Part shown: piece after piece, positions 24,573 to 32,646 of the stretch
Numbering within the stretch: the stretch's first letter is position 1
Layout: every line of letters starts with the position of its first letter
Source: an uncultured Caulobacteraceae bacterium
Lineage (GTDB): Bacteria > Pseudomonadota > Alphaproteobacteria > Caulobacterales > Caulobacteraceae
Direction: 5' to 3'
Length of the DNA stretch: 64,000 nucleotides
Assembly: GCA_903872075.1 (NCBI GenBank)
Contig: CAIQJF010000065.1
Location: forward strand, 1 to 64,000
The notes under the pieces: generated by a model
Told to the model about the DNA's origin: nothing
What the model saw: only the letters and a program-made list of their open reading frames with translations
Database searches by the model: none
Translations under genes and position numbers: made by a program

Positions 24573-25555
24573 TGGCCGAGGTCAAGCTGATCACAGTCGG
24601 CGCGGCGGAGGACGGCATCCGTCTGGACCGATGGCTGCGCCGGCGCTGGCCGCACCTGGGTCAGACCCAGATTCACAAGCTCGCCCGCAGCGGCCAGATC
24701 CGCGTCGACGGCGGCCGGGCCAAGGCCGATACCCGGCTGGACGCCGGAGCCATGATCCGCGTGCCGCCCTTGCCCGAGGGACCGCCGCCGCAGGCGCGGG
24801 AAGGTATTTCCGACCGCGACGCCAGGTTCGCCCGATCTCTCGTGCTGTGGGAGGACGACGAGGTTCTGATCCTCAACAAGCCGGCCGGTCTCGCCGTCCA
24901 GGGCGGCACCAAGACCAGTCACCATATCGACCGGCTGCTCGGCGCCTGGGGGGAGGGGATGGATCGCCCGCGGTTGACCCATCGTCTCGATCGCGACACC
25001 TCGGGTGTGCTGATCCTGGGCAAGAGCCCCGACGCCGCGGCCCGGCTCTCGGGCGGCTTCGCCAGGCGGCGCGCACACAAGACCTATTGGGCCCTGGTCG
25101 AAGGCCATCCGCGGCCGGGCGAGGGGACGATCGAACTGCCCCTTGCCAAGGTCGGGGTGGATGACCGCGAACGGATGGTCCCCTCGGATATGAAGGACCC
25201 TCGGGCCAAGCCCGCCGTCACCGACTATGTAACCGTCTCCCGAGCCGGCTCGCGCGTGGCCTGGCTCGCCCTCAGCCCACAGACCGGCCGCACGCACCAG
25301 CTTCGCGCCCACCTGCTGGCCATCGGCCATCCGATCCTGGGCGATCCGAAATACAACACGCCGGCGTCGCTGGAACTTTCGGGTTCTCTGAAGCTGCAAC
25401 TCCACGCGCGACGGCTGACTATTCCGCATCCTTCTGGCGGCCTCATCGACATCGAGGCCCCGATCAGTCCTGAGATGAAGGCCGGATTTACCCGGTTTGG
25501 CTTCGCAGCCTCGGAAGCTCCCAAGGACCCGTTCACCGAGCGCCTGCGGCGCTGA
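24572..25555 (+). CDS. RluC/RluD-type pseudouridine synthase with S4 domain
   Basis: 327 residues from the ATG at 24572, which overlaps the crcB stop. An N-terminal S4 RNA-binding domain (about 15-65: IRLDRWLRRRWPHLGQTQIH and ARSGQIRVDG) is followed by the catalytic domain. Asp140 is in HRLDRDTSG, with LILNKPAGLAVQGG and SPQTGRTHQLRAHLLAIGHP. The architecture fits RluC, which modifies 23S rRNA positions 955, 2504 and 2580 in E. coli; the sites here are inferred only. The overlap implies cotranslation with crcB. Confidence 0.9.
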   Translation: MAEVKLITVGAAEDGIRLDRWLRRRWPHLGQTQIHKLARSGQIRVDGGRAKADTRLDAGAMIRVPPLPEGPPPQAREGISDRDARFARSLVLWEDDEVLILNKPAGLAVQGGTKTSHHIDRLLGAWGEGMDRPRLTHRLDRDTSGVLILGKSPDAAARLSGGFARRRAHKTYWALVEGHPRPGEGTIELPLAKVGVDDRERMVPSDMKDPRAKPAVTDYVTVSRAGSRVAWLALSPQTGRTHQLRAHLLAIGHPILGDPKYNTPASLELSGSLKLQLHARRLTIPHPSGGLIDIEAPISPEMKAGFTRFGFAASEAPKDPFTERLRR

Positions 25556-25591
25556 ACGCGCCGCATTCCAGCAAGATCATAATTCTCCGGG

Positions 25592-25616
25592 GGAACTTCG
25601 GCCTCCGGCATGAGTT
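25592..25616 (+). promoter_or_regulatory. Candidate EcfG/SigT-type stress promoter
   Basis: GGAAC (25592-25596), 16 nt, then AGTT (25613-25616). The general-stress sigma of alphaproteobacteria recognises GGAAC, 16-17 nt, CGTT; spacing is exact and only the first -10 base differs. Transcription would start about 45 nt before the DUF3309 gene at 25667. Confidence 0.5.
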
Positions 25617-25666
25617 GGTCCTAGGCGACCTTCGAACCCCGGAGCCCGCGCGGCGTGGAGATCGTC

Positions 25667-25822
25667 ATGATCGGCACCATCGTTATCGTCATTCTCATTC
25701 TGGCCCTGATCGGCGCCCTGCCGACCTGGGGTCACAGCCGGTCCTGGGGCTACTTCCCCAGCGGCGGCCTCGGCCTGGTCCTGATCATCATTGTGATCCT
25801 GGTGTTGATGGGGCGCATATAG
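25667..25822 (+). CDS. DUF3309-family membrane micro-protein
   Basis: A 51-residue protein opening MIGTIVIVILILALIGALPT, followed by WGHSRSWGYFPSGGLGLVLI and ending in VILVLMGRI. The GALPTWxHSRSWGYxPSGGLG centre between two hydrophobic helices is the DUF3309 signature. GGAG (25657-25660) lies 6 nt before the ATG. Members are common in alphaproteobacteria and often stress-linked, but no function is known. A stress-sigma-like promoter lies upstream. The last 35 bp overlap the convergent TetR gene. Confidence 0.85.
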   Translation: MIGTIVIVILILALIGALPTWGHSRSWGYFPSGGLGLVLIIIVILVLMGRI

Positions 25823-26441
25823 ACCCCACGGCCAGCGGCGCGGCGGCTGACTGGTTCGACACCGCGGCGATGATCGCGGCCTCGATGTCGGCGTCGCTCA
25901 GGCCGCCGCGCATGAAAGGTTTGAATCGGCCTGCCCCGCGCAGGGTCAGGAAGCCGATTGTGGTGGAGATGGCTGTGATAGCGCGCGCCAGGGTGGCGTC
26001 CTCGGATTCTCCCGGGAAGGCTTGCCGGACGATCTCCACCAGAAGGCGATAGGACCGGTCGGCGGGCGGGATGAGCACCGCCGGCGGCGGCGTTCGGGCG
26101 AGCAGATCGCTCTCGAACATCAACCGATGCAGGCCGGGTCGTCGCGCCGCATAGTCGAGATAGAACCGGGTGGTCAGGGCGATGCGGTCTCGCCCGTCCA
26201 TATCTGTGTCCAGAAACGCCTGGTAGGCGGCGACGTGGTCCTCGAAGCCGCTCGCCGCAATCTCCGCGAGCAACGCGTCCCGATCGGCGAAGTGCCGATA
26301 GGGTGCGGCGCGGGATACGCCGAGATCCTCGGCCAAACTCCGCAGAGACAAGGCCTCCGCGCCATCGCGCTCCACCACCCCGCGGGCGGTGTCGAGCAGG
26401 GCGTTGCGGAGGTCGCCGTGATGATAGGGAGTCTTGTCCAT
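25788..26441 (-). CDS. TetR/AcrR-family transcription regulator
   Basis: 217 residues. The N-terminal helix-turn-helix (about 10-55) reads RNALLDTARGVVERDGAEAL then LAEDLGVSRAAPYRHFADRD. The C-terminal domain resembles the TetR_C WHG group (FYLDYAARRPGLHRLMFES). It probably represses itself and the divergent secreted hydrolase through the dyad at 26447-26467, six bases upstream of its own start. The 3' end overlaps the DUF3309 gene by 35 bp. Confidence 0.88.
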   Translation of the reverse strand: MDKTPYHHGDLRNALLDTARGVVERDGAEALSLRSLAEDLGVSRAAPYRHFADRDALLAEIAASGFEDHVAAYQAFLDTDMDGRDRIALTTRFYLDYAARRPGLHRLMFESDLLARTPPPAVLIPPADRSYRLLVEIVRQAFPGESEDATLARAITAISTTIGFLTLRGAGRFKPFMRGGLSDADIEAAIIAAVSNQSAAAPLAVGSICAPSTPGSQ

Positions 26442-26446
26442 AGGTT

Positions 26447-26467
26447 GATGTTGACACGGCTAACATC
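26447..26467. promoter_or_regulatory. Dyad between the TetR gene and the divergent hydrolase
   Basis: GATGTT (26447-26452) and AACATC (26462-26467) form a perfect 6-bp inverted repeat with a 9-nt centre. The centre overlaps TTGACA (26451-26456), a good -35 box reading towards the hydrolase at 26506. A TetR dimer bound here would block both genes. Confidence 0.45.
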
Positions 26468-26505
26468 GTCACGCAATGTAAGCGCCGACAACATAGAGGC
26501 GCCTG

Positions 26506-27498
26506 ATGAAAACCCTGCTTTCCCTGATCGCTCTTCTGGCGCTTGCCCTGGCCCCACATCTGTCGTGGGCTGGAAACGTCGGCTTCCAACAACTGACCGT
26601 GCCCAACGGCGGCGACAGGCCGTTAGCGGTGGGCGTCTGGTATCCGACCGATGCGGCGGCCACGGACAGCCTGCTTGGAACCTTCACCCAGACCGTGGCC
26701 ATGGGAGCGCCGGTCAGGGCCGGGGCGCGCCTACCCTTGGTCGTGATGTCTCACGGCAACGGCGGCTGGTTCGGCGAGCACTATGACACCGCTCTTGAAC
26801 TCGCGCGGGCCGGCTGCGTGGTGGCCGCGGTCAGCCACACCGGCGACACTTACGACGATCAGAGTCGTGCGACCCACGTGGTCGGCCGCCCGGCCCATTT
26901 GCAGGTCTTAATCGATTACATGCTTGCGGATTGGATGGGGCGCGGCCGTCTCGATCCTGCGCGCATCGGTGCGTTCGGCTTTTCCTCGGGTGGATTCACC
27001 GTCCTGGTGGCGGCGGGCGCAACGCCGGATTTGACGACGCTGGCCGACCATTGCCGCGCCCACCCGACCTACTACGACTGCAACGTCCTGAAGCAGGCCG
27101 CCGCAACGGGCCAGCAGGCTGCGACGGACATGTCGGGCGGCTGGACTCACGACGCGCGGATCCGCGCGGCGGTGGTGGCGGCTCCTGCTCTCGGCTTCAC
27201 CTTCAGCAAGGCGGGCCTCGCGGATATCCGGATACCGATCCAGTTGTGGCGTGACCTCGACGACCACATCCTGCCCAACCCTGACTACGCCGAAGCGGTC
27301 AGAGCGAACCTGCCGACGCCGCCTGAAATGCATTTGGTGGAGCATGCCGATCACTTCGACTTCCTGGCTCCCTGCAGCGCCCGCCTGAGCACCGTCGCTC
27401 CGGAGATCTGCCGCAGCGAACCCGGGTTCGACCGGACCGCTTTCCACACCGTCTTCAACCGCGAGGTGGTGAGGTTCTTTCGGGAGAAGCTGCCTTGA
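26506..27498 (+). CDS. Secreted alpha/beta hydrolase (dienelactone-hydrolase-like)
   Basis: 330 residues with a Sec signal peptide (1-22, SLIALLALALAPHLSWAG). The nucleophile elbow is GFSSGG, with Ser160. LVVMSHGNGGWFGEHYDTAL supplies the oxyanion loop, and the C-terminal HADHFDFLAPC may hold the histidine. Three or more cysteines after residue 180 suggest periplasmic disulfides. The substrate is unknown; related proteins act on esters or are platelet-activating-factor-acetylhydrolase-like. It is divergent from a TetR gene, and its end overlaps the MFS gene by 44 bp. Confidence 0.85.
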   Translation: MKTLLSLIALLALALAPHLSWAGNVGFQQLTVPNGGDRPLAVGVWYPTDAAATDSLLGTFTQTVAMGAPVRAGARLPLVVMSHGNGGWFGEHYDTALELARAGCVVAAVSHTGDTYDDQSRATHVVGRPAHLQVLIDYMLADWMGRGRLDPARIGAFGFSSGGFTVLVAAGATPDLTTLADHCRAHPTYYDCNVLKQAAATGQQAATDMSGGWTHDARIRAAVVAAPALGFTFSKAGLADIRIPIQLWRDLDDHILPNPDYAEAVRANLPTPPEMHLVEHADHFDFLAPCSARLSTVAPEICRSEPGFDRTAFHTVFNREVVRFFREKLP

Positions 27499-28780
27499 GG
27501 GCGGGAGGCCGCATGAAAGTCGCGGCAATCAGCACCAGGGCGGTCAGGACGGCATAGAGCTGGAATGCGGAGCCGAAGGCGCCCGTGGCGTCCCGCAGAC
27601 GCCCACCTAGTGTCGAGCCCAGCGCCGCCGGCGCGCCGACCAGACAGATGCGGGCGAAGATCTCGAGATTGTGCGCGCGGCCGAAATATTTCAGCAGCAG
27701 CAAGGTCACCGCCAGGCCCGCCAGGCCAAAGCCGATGCCGCTGGCGACGGCGTAGAGCAGCATGCTCGGATAGTCCCGCGCGAAGCTCAGGGTCCCGACG
27801 CCGACCGCGGCCGCGCCCAATGCCGCCAGAAGCATCACCTTCGGGTCCAGCCGTTCGCCAAGCGCCGCCGCGGCGCTGCGCGCCAGGGTCTGGGCGAGCG
27901 CCTCCACGCTCAACATGCCCAGCGCCGCGGTAGACGCGACGCCCCGCTGAGTCAGGTGGGCCACGGAGAGAGCCGCGACGCTTGTGCCGACCAGAAGTTG
28001 GGCGAAATAGGCGGCGAGCAGAATGAGGAATTGCGGTGTTCGGATCGCCCGGGCCACGGTCCAACCGCCGCCTTCGGCTGGGACCGGTTCCTCGGCGTTG
28101 AGGGTCGCGTCAGTGCGCGCGCCGACCTGGGCGAGCCAGGCTCGCCCCCCGCACAGAGCTGCGCAGGTGAGGCCCAGGATCACGATGAGGAGCCCCTGGG
28201 CGGCCCAGAAGAACCGCCAGTTGTGGGGCGCCAGTTGATTCACGGCCCAGACAGTCCAGGGACCGGCGACTCCGCCCAGGGCCCCAAACGTGAAGTACAG
28301 CCCGAGCGGAAGTCCTCGCCGATGGAAGAGTGCGGCGATCACATGTACGCCGGTGATCAGGGAGATCATCTGATAACCGAGCCCGCAAAGCGCCGCGCCG
28401 GTGAAGAACGTCCAGATTCCCGAAGTGCGGTTCAGAAAAATGAAGCCGGCCGTCATGATCGCCACGCCCACCAGCACGCTGGTGCGTACGCCGAACCGGC
28501 GGATCACATAGGCAGGGGCCAGGGATGACAGGCCCACCGTCGCGCCGAGGACGGTGAAACCGAATCCGGCCTCGGTCCAGTTCCATTTCAGGTCCTGGAC
28601 CATGTCGGGCAGCACCACGCCCAGAGCGTTGAAGGTCGACGCGTTGATCTGGAAGTTCAGCAGGCTGAACAGGATCAGCAGGCCGAGCGCGCGCCAGCTC
28701 GGCGCGGTCTCGACCTCGGCCGAAGCGGAGAGGGTGTCGACCACCCGCCCTAGAACCGCCGCTTGAACGTCAGCCGCCAT
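27455..28780 (-). CDS. MFS transporter
   Basis: 441 residues with about twelve membrane segments. LKWNWTEAGFGFTVLGATVG and APAYVIRRFGVRTSVLVGVA match the loop 2-3 region of oxalate/formate-type and siderophore MFS members. The ATG at 28780 lies inside the 3' end of the TonB receptor gene (31-bp overlap), so the two are translationally coupled and probably handle the same ligand, in at the outer membrane and then across the inner membrane. The substrate is unknown. Confidence 0.86.
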   Translation of the reverse strand: MAADVQAAVLGRVVDTLSASAEVETAPSWRALGLLILFSLLNFQINASTFNALGVVLPDMVQDLKWNWTEAGFGFTVLGATVGLSSLAPAYVIRRFGVRTSVLVGVAIMTAGFIFLNRTSGIWTFFTGAALCGLGYQMISLITGVHVIAALFHRRGLPLGLYFTFGALGGVAGPWTVWAVNQLAPHNWRFFWAAQGLLIVILGLTCAALCGGRAWLAQVGARTDATLNAEEPVPAEGGGWTVARAIRTPQFLILLAAYFAQLLVGTSVAALSVAHLTQRGVASTAALGMLSVEALAQTLARSAAAALGERLDPKVMLLAALGAAAVGVGTLSFARDYPSMLLYAVASGIGFGLAGLAVTLLLLKYFGRAHNLEIFARICLVGAPAALGSTLGGRLRDATGAFGSAFQLYAVLTALVLIAATFMRPPALKAASPERTSPPRG

Positions 28781-31215
28781 TGACGACCGACGCCCGGCAG
28801 GGCGGCCATGTTCACATAGGTGTCGGCGTCCGGCGTGAAATAGAGCTGGTCGGTGAGGTCATCAACGTTGAAGTCGATCTCGTTCTTCCCGAACTGGTAG
28901 AACAGCGACAGGTTCTCCAGGAAGTAAGATGGATAGACCACAGCGTTCGGCACGGTTCCGGAGGTCTTGGAGGTGTAGGTCGAGCCGACCGTAACCCCGA
29001 CGCGGCCCCAGCTGTGTTCGTCGCTGATGTAGTTCACGTACAGGCTGTCGACGCTGTGAGGGATGGGCGCATAGGCGTAATTTCCGGACCGCCCGGCCAG
29101 GCTGTTGAAGTTGTAGGTCACGTAAGCCCCCCCGAACGAGGCCTGATAGCAGGCCAGGTTCGCGCCGCACACCGTTGCGGCGGGGAGATACTGGAAGCTC
29201 TGATCGGGGCCGATGACCTCGGTGTGCTGCAGGTTGCCGGCGAAGGTGAGACTGAGGTTGCGTGTCGCCACCCAGCGGATCTCCAGTTCCTCACCCTTGC
29301 CCACCGTATTGACCACCCGCGGCGGGCTGCCGGTCAGGACCGGGCGCGATTGGCGATAATAGTCGAGCGAGCCCACCAGGGCGCCGTGAAAGAACTGGAA
29401 CTTCACCCCGGCTTCGGAGAGTTGGGAGTTGCGGATCCAGCCGCCGTTCTGGATCAGGCTGGTGGAGAGATCGCCGGCCTGACCGTATTCGAGCGCCGAG
29501 GATGTGGCGTAGGTGGCGTAGGGCATCAGGCCCCAGCCGATCTTATAGGAGACGCTGGCGCTGTAGGTGAGTTCGTCCTTCGACGCGGACACCGGGCCCG
29601 GCGTCTCATAGGCGAGAATGCCGGAGTCGCTGCTCGTCACATCGTAGCGGTCATAGCGCCCGCCGAGGACGAGGTCGAAGCGCTTGCCCACGGCCACGTC
29701 CGCAGTGTCGAACACCCCGAAGTCATTGATCCGGCTGTGGATGTCATTCTCCCAGCCCAGGCAAGTGAACGGGATCTGGTCGCTGGTGACGCCGCCGATG
29801 AAGGGGCTGCACAGGGTGTCGGTCGGACTCGAGCCTTGGGAGATGTCGCGCCGATCGACGGCGATGACCCCGCTGTTGAAGCTCTGCATGTCACGCGCTT
29901 GGGAATGGCGGTCCGACACGCCGGCGATGTTGTCGATCTTGATGAGCCCGTCGGCGAACTCCGCCTTGGCGTGATAGGAGGCGCGCGCCTCCAGCACATT
30001 GGCCCGCAGCCAGGCGGGGAAGCCGTAGCCGACGAACCGCTTGTTCTCGAGCCCGGTGTAGAACACCTCCAGCTTCGCCGTGCCGTCCAGGGGCAGTCCG
30101 GCCTTCTCAAGACCCAGATAGACTGTCGGTGTGGAGGTCTGAGAGAAATCAAAGGGGCTGAGATAGACGTCCCGGCGGCTCAGGGTCGTGGTTCCGACAC
30201 CGGAGGTCAGGGCGAAGCGCGGATCCGGCCCGAGGGGGTAGCCGAAATAGGCCTGAGTCAGCCCGGCGTTGCCAGATGGGGAGTAGAGGAACGGATAGAA
30301 GCCGGTCGGGATCATCACCTGACCGGGGGCCAGATAGGCCGCGCCCGGGCTGGCGGTCAGGGCGGTGTTGCGGCCGGTGATGTAGGTCTGGTGGTCGATC
30401 AGATCCTGTGTCAGGCGGTTCCAGCCCGGCGTCTGAACGTCGCCGGTCGAATGGTAGTAGAGCGCGTCCAGGGCGATCGACCAGCGGTCGGGCAGGTCGA
30501 ACCGGATCGAGATCTCGCCCATCTGATGTTTCGGGTATATACCCCTGTAATAACTATGGGAATCGTCTAGCTCGCCGTAGGCGTAAACCCCGCCCTTGAT
30601 CTCCCCCAGGCTGACAGGCGCGCCGAACTGGCCGGTGAGATTCTTCTTCTGATCGGCGCCGATGGTGGCCGAGACTTCGCCGGTCGGCTTGGTCAGGTAG
30701 GTTCCGTCTAACCGCGCCGACTTGGGAATGAAGTTCACCAGACCGCCGACCCGGCCCGGGCCGTAGATGGGGGAGGGCGGGCCGCGAACGACCTCAATCT
30801 GCGCCGCGTCCCCGACCGGCGTCGCGTACGTCCCCAGGTTTTCGATCAGCTTGAAGCCCTGGAAATAGTTCTCCGCGTAAGTGCCGCGGACGTTCAGCGA
30901 GCCTGGCACGCCATAGAAACTTGCCGTGAAGGTCCCGGGCGCGATGGCCACCAGCCGGTCGATTGTCTGCACGCCATAGCGCGCGATTGTCGTGTCGTTG
31001 ATCAGACTGGCCGAACGGGGGGTGTCGATGAGCGGTTTCTCAAGGCCGAAGACGGTGCTGTTCGGCCGTTTTTCGAGCAGCCCCGCCTTGTCGGAGGTCA
31101 CCACGATTTCGCTGACCGCGGTTGGATCGGTTTTCGGTGGCGCGGCGAGCGCGGGCAGGACTGACGCAGTCAGGCCCAGGGTGGCGAGGACCAGGCAGGT
31201 GGAGACGGGTCGCAT
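28750..31215 (-). CDS. TonB-dependent outer-membrane receptor (siderophore type)
   Basis: 821 residues from the ATG at 31215 (MRPVSTCLVLATLGLTASVL), giving a signal peptide ending PALAA. A TonB box-like SEIVVTS is at about 35-41. The plug domain contains DTPRSASLINDTTIARYG, YGVPGSLNVRGTYAENYFQG and VEVVRGPPSPIYGPGRVGG. A 22-strand barrel ends in RQWRLTFKRRF with terminal Phe. The plug resembles ferric-siderophore receptors of the FpvA/FoxA kind, without the N-terminal signalling domain. The coupled MFS gene suggests a complete uptake route. Confidence 0.92.
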   Translation of the reverse strand: MRPVSTCLVLATLGLTASVLPALAAPPKTDPTAVSEIVVTSDKAGLLEKRPNSTVFGLEKPLIDTPRSASLINDTTIARYGVQTIDRLVAIAPGTFTASFYGVPGSLNVRGTYAENYFQGFKLIENLGTYATPVGDAAQIEVVRGPPSPIYGPGRVGGLVNFIPKSARLDGTYLTKPTGEVSATIGADQKKNLTGQFGAPVSLGEIKGGVYAYGELDDSHSYYRGIYPKHQMGEISIRFDLPDRWSIALDALYYHSTGDVQTPGWNRLTQDLIDHQTYITGRNTALTASPGAAYLAPGQVMIPTGFYPFLYSPSGNAGLTQAYFGYPLGPDPRFALTSGVGTTTLSRRDVYLSPFDFSQTSTPTVYLGLEKAGLPLDGTAKLEVFYTGLENKRFVGYGFPAWLRANVLEARASYHAKAEFADGLIKIDNIAGVSDRHSQARDMQSFNSGVIAVDRRDISQGSSPTDTLCSPFIGGVTSDQIPFTCLGWENDIHSRINDFGVFDTADVAVGKRFDLVLGGRYDRYDVTSSDSGILAYETPGPVSASKDELTYSASVSYKIGWGLMPYATYATSSALEYGQAGDLSTSLIQNGGWIRNSQLSEAGVKFQFFHGALVGSLDYYRQSRPVLTGSPPRVVNTVGKGEELEIRWVATRNLSLTFAGNLQHTEVIGPDQSFQYLPAATVCGANLACYQASFGGAYVTYNFNSLAGRSGNYAYAPIPHSVDSLYVNYISDEHSWGRVGVTVGSTYTSKTSGTVPNAVVYPSYFLENLSLFYQFGKNEIDFNVDDLTDQLYFTPDADTYVNMAALPGVGRQWRLTFKRRF

Positions 31216-31462
31216 GGATGAGTCCAACTGAAATGTTACAACGACATATGATTGGCGTGATAATTGGCTATGACCCATTCCGTGGCGTGATCGCAAGGCT
31301 TCCTGCGAACTCTTTTGCGACGCGATTGCAAATGACGTGGCGTCAGACCTGAACCGTTCCGATTGCGCCCCTCAGGGCCCGCTCCTATAGGTCGAGACGA
31401 CCCCGAATGCGGGTGCGCGCGACAAGCGGGCGCCGACGGCGACGGGTAGACGAGGAACACCC

Positions 31463-32590
31463 ATGAACTTCGAATTCTCTGACGAGCAGAAGCAGATGGG
31501 CGCCGAGGCGCGCCGCTTCCTGGCCGCCAAATGTCCGACCACCGCCGTGCGCGCCGTACTTGAAAGCGACCAGCCCTACGACCAGGCTCTCTGGGCCGGC
31601 CTGGCGGAGATGGGATTTCTGGGCGTCGTGATCCCCGAGGAATACGGCGGCCTGGGTCTCGGATATCTGGAGCTTTGCGTCATCGCCGAGGAAATGGGCC
31701 GCGCCCTGGCGCCCGTGCCATTCTCCTCCTCGGTGTTCCTCGCCACCGAATTTCTGTTGGCCGCCGGCAGCGACGCACAGAAGGCGGCCTGGCTGCCTAA
31801 ACTGGCCGCCGGCGACGCGATCGGAACCTTTGCCCATGCCGAACGCGCCGGGGCGGTGACGCCGCGAACCATCCAACTCGTTGCAGCCGAGGGCCGCCTG
31901 ACCGGCGCCAAGACCGCCGTGCCGGACGGCGAGATCGCCGACTTCGCCATCGTCGCCGCGCGCAGCGCCCCCGGCTCCGACTCCCGCGGGATTTCGCTCT
32001 ATCTCGTCGAGCTGACCCAGTCGGCGGTCACCCGCACCACCCTGCAGACCATCGATCCCTCGCGCGGCCATGCCCGCCTGGATTTCGCCGGCGCCCAGGC
32101 CGAACTTCTGGGCGCGGCCGGGGAGGGCTGGTCGATCTTGGAGCAGGTGTTCGATCGCGCCGCCATCCTCACCGCCTTCGAACAGATCGGCGGCGCCGAC
32201 CGCGCCCTGGAAATGGGCCGTGATTACGCCCTGGAGCGCATGGCCTTTGGCCGCCCGATCGGCTCGTTCCAGGCCATCAAGCACATGCTGGCCGACATGT
32301 ATGTGTCCGCCACCCTGGCCCGCTCCAACGGCTACTACGGCGCCTGGGCGCTCTCCACCGGCGCGGCCGAACTGCCTGAGGCTGCGGCGACGGCGCGGGT
32401 CAGCGCCACCCAGGCCTTCCAGCACTGCGCCAAGAACAACATCCAGGTGCACGGCGGCATGGGCTTCACCTGGGCCTTTGATTGTCATCTCTTCTACCGG
32501 CGGTCGAACCTGCTGGCGCTGAACCTGGGTAGCCAGTCGACCTGGGAAGACAAGCTTATCGCCCGCCTCCGCGCCCGCAACGCCGCCTAG
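31463..32590 (+). CDS. Acyl-CoA dehydrogenase, probably non-catalytic partner subunit
   Basis: 375 residues with the ACAD fold: MNFEFSDEQKQMGAEARRFL, PEEYGGLGLGYLELCVIAEE, and C-terminal NNIQVHGGMGFTWAFDCHLF. Where typical enzymes have YEGTxE with the catalytic Glu, this protein reads LALNLGSQSTW, so the base is missing at that site. This pattern is known from alpha2-beta2 acyl-CoA dehydrogenases in which one subunit is not catalytic. It lies 56 nt before a second ACAD gene. GAGGA precedes the ATG. It heads the acyl-CoA catabolic run. Confidence 0.9.
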   Translation: MNFEFSDEQKQMGAEARRFLAAKCPTTAVRAVLESDQPYDQALWAGLAEMGFLGVVIPEEYGGLGLGYLELCVIAEEMGRALAPVPFSSSVFLATEFLLAAGSDAQKAAWLPKLAAGDAIGTFAHAERAGAVTPRTIQLVAAEGRLTGAKTAVPDGEIADFAIVAARSAPGSDSRGISLYLVELTQSAVTRTTLQTIDPSRGHARLDFAGAQAELLGAAGEGWSILEQVFDRAAILTAFEQIGGADRALEMGRDYALERMAFGRPIGSFQAIKHMLADMYVSATLARSNGYYGAWALSTGAAELPEAAATARVSATQAFQHCAKNNIQVHGGMGFTWAFDCHLFYRRSNLLALNLGSQSTWEDKLIARLRARNAA

Positions 32591-32646
32591 TTCACGCCCT
32601 TCCGCGGCGAGCCTGCCAATTCAAATTCCCCAACGGGAGACGACAG

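Noticed and set aside
28780-30570. 596-codon open frame antisense to the TonB receptor
   Set aside because: It mirrors the receptor's codons, has no family feature and no ribosome-binding site, while the receptor on the other strand is complete with signal peptide and terminal Phe.
31216-31462. Fur box in the TonB receptor upstream region
   Set aside because: The 247-bp spacer is A+T-richer near the receptor and has an ATGT-N7-ACAT dyad, but no convincing match to a Fur or Irr site.
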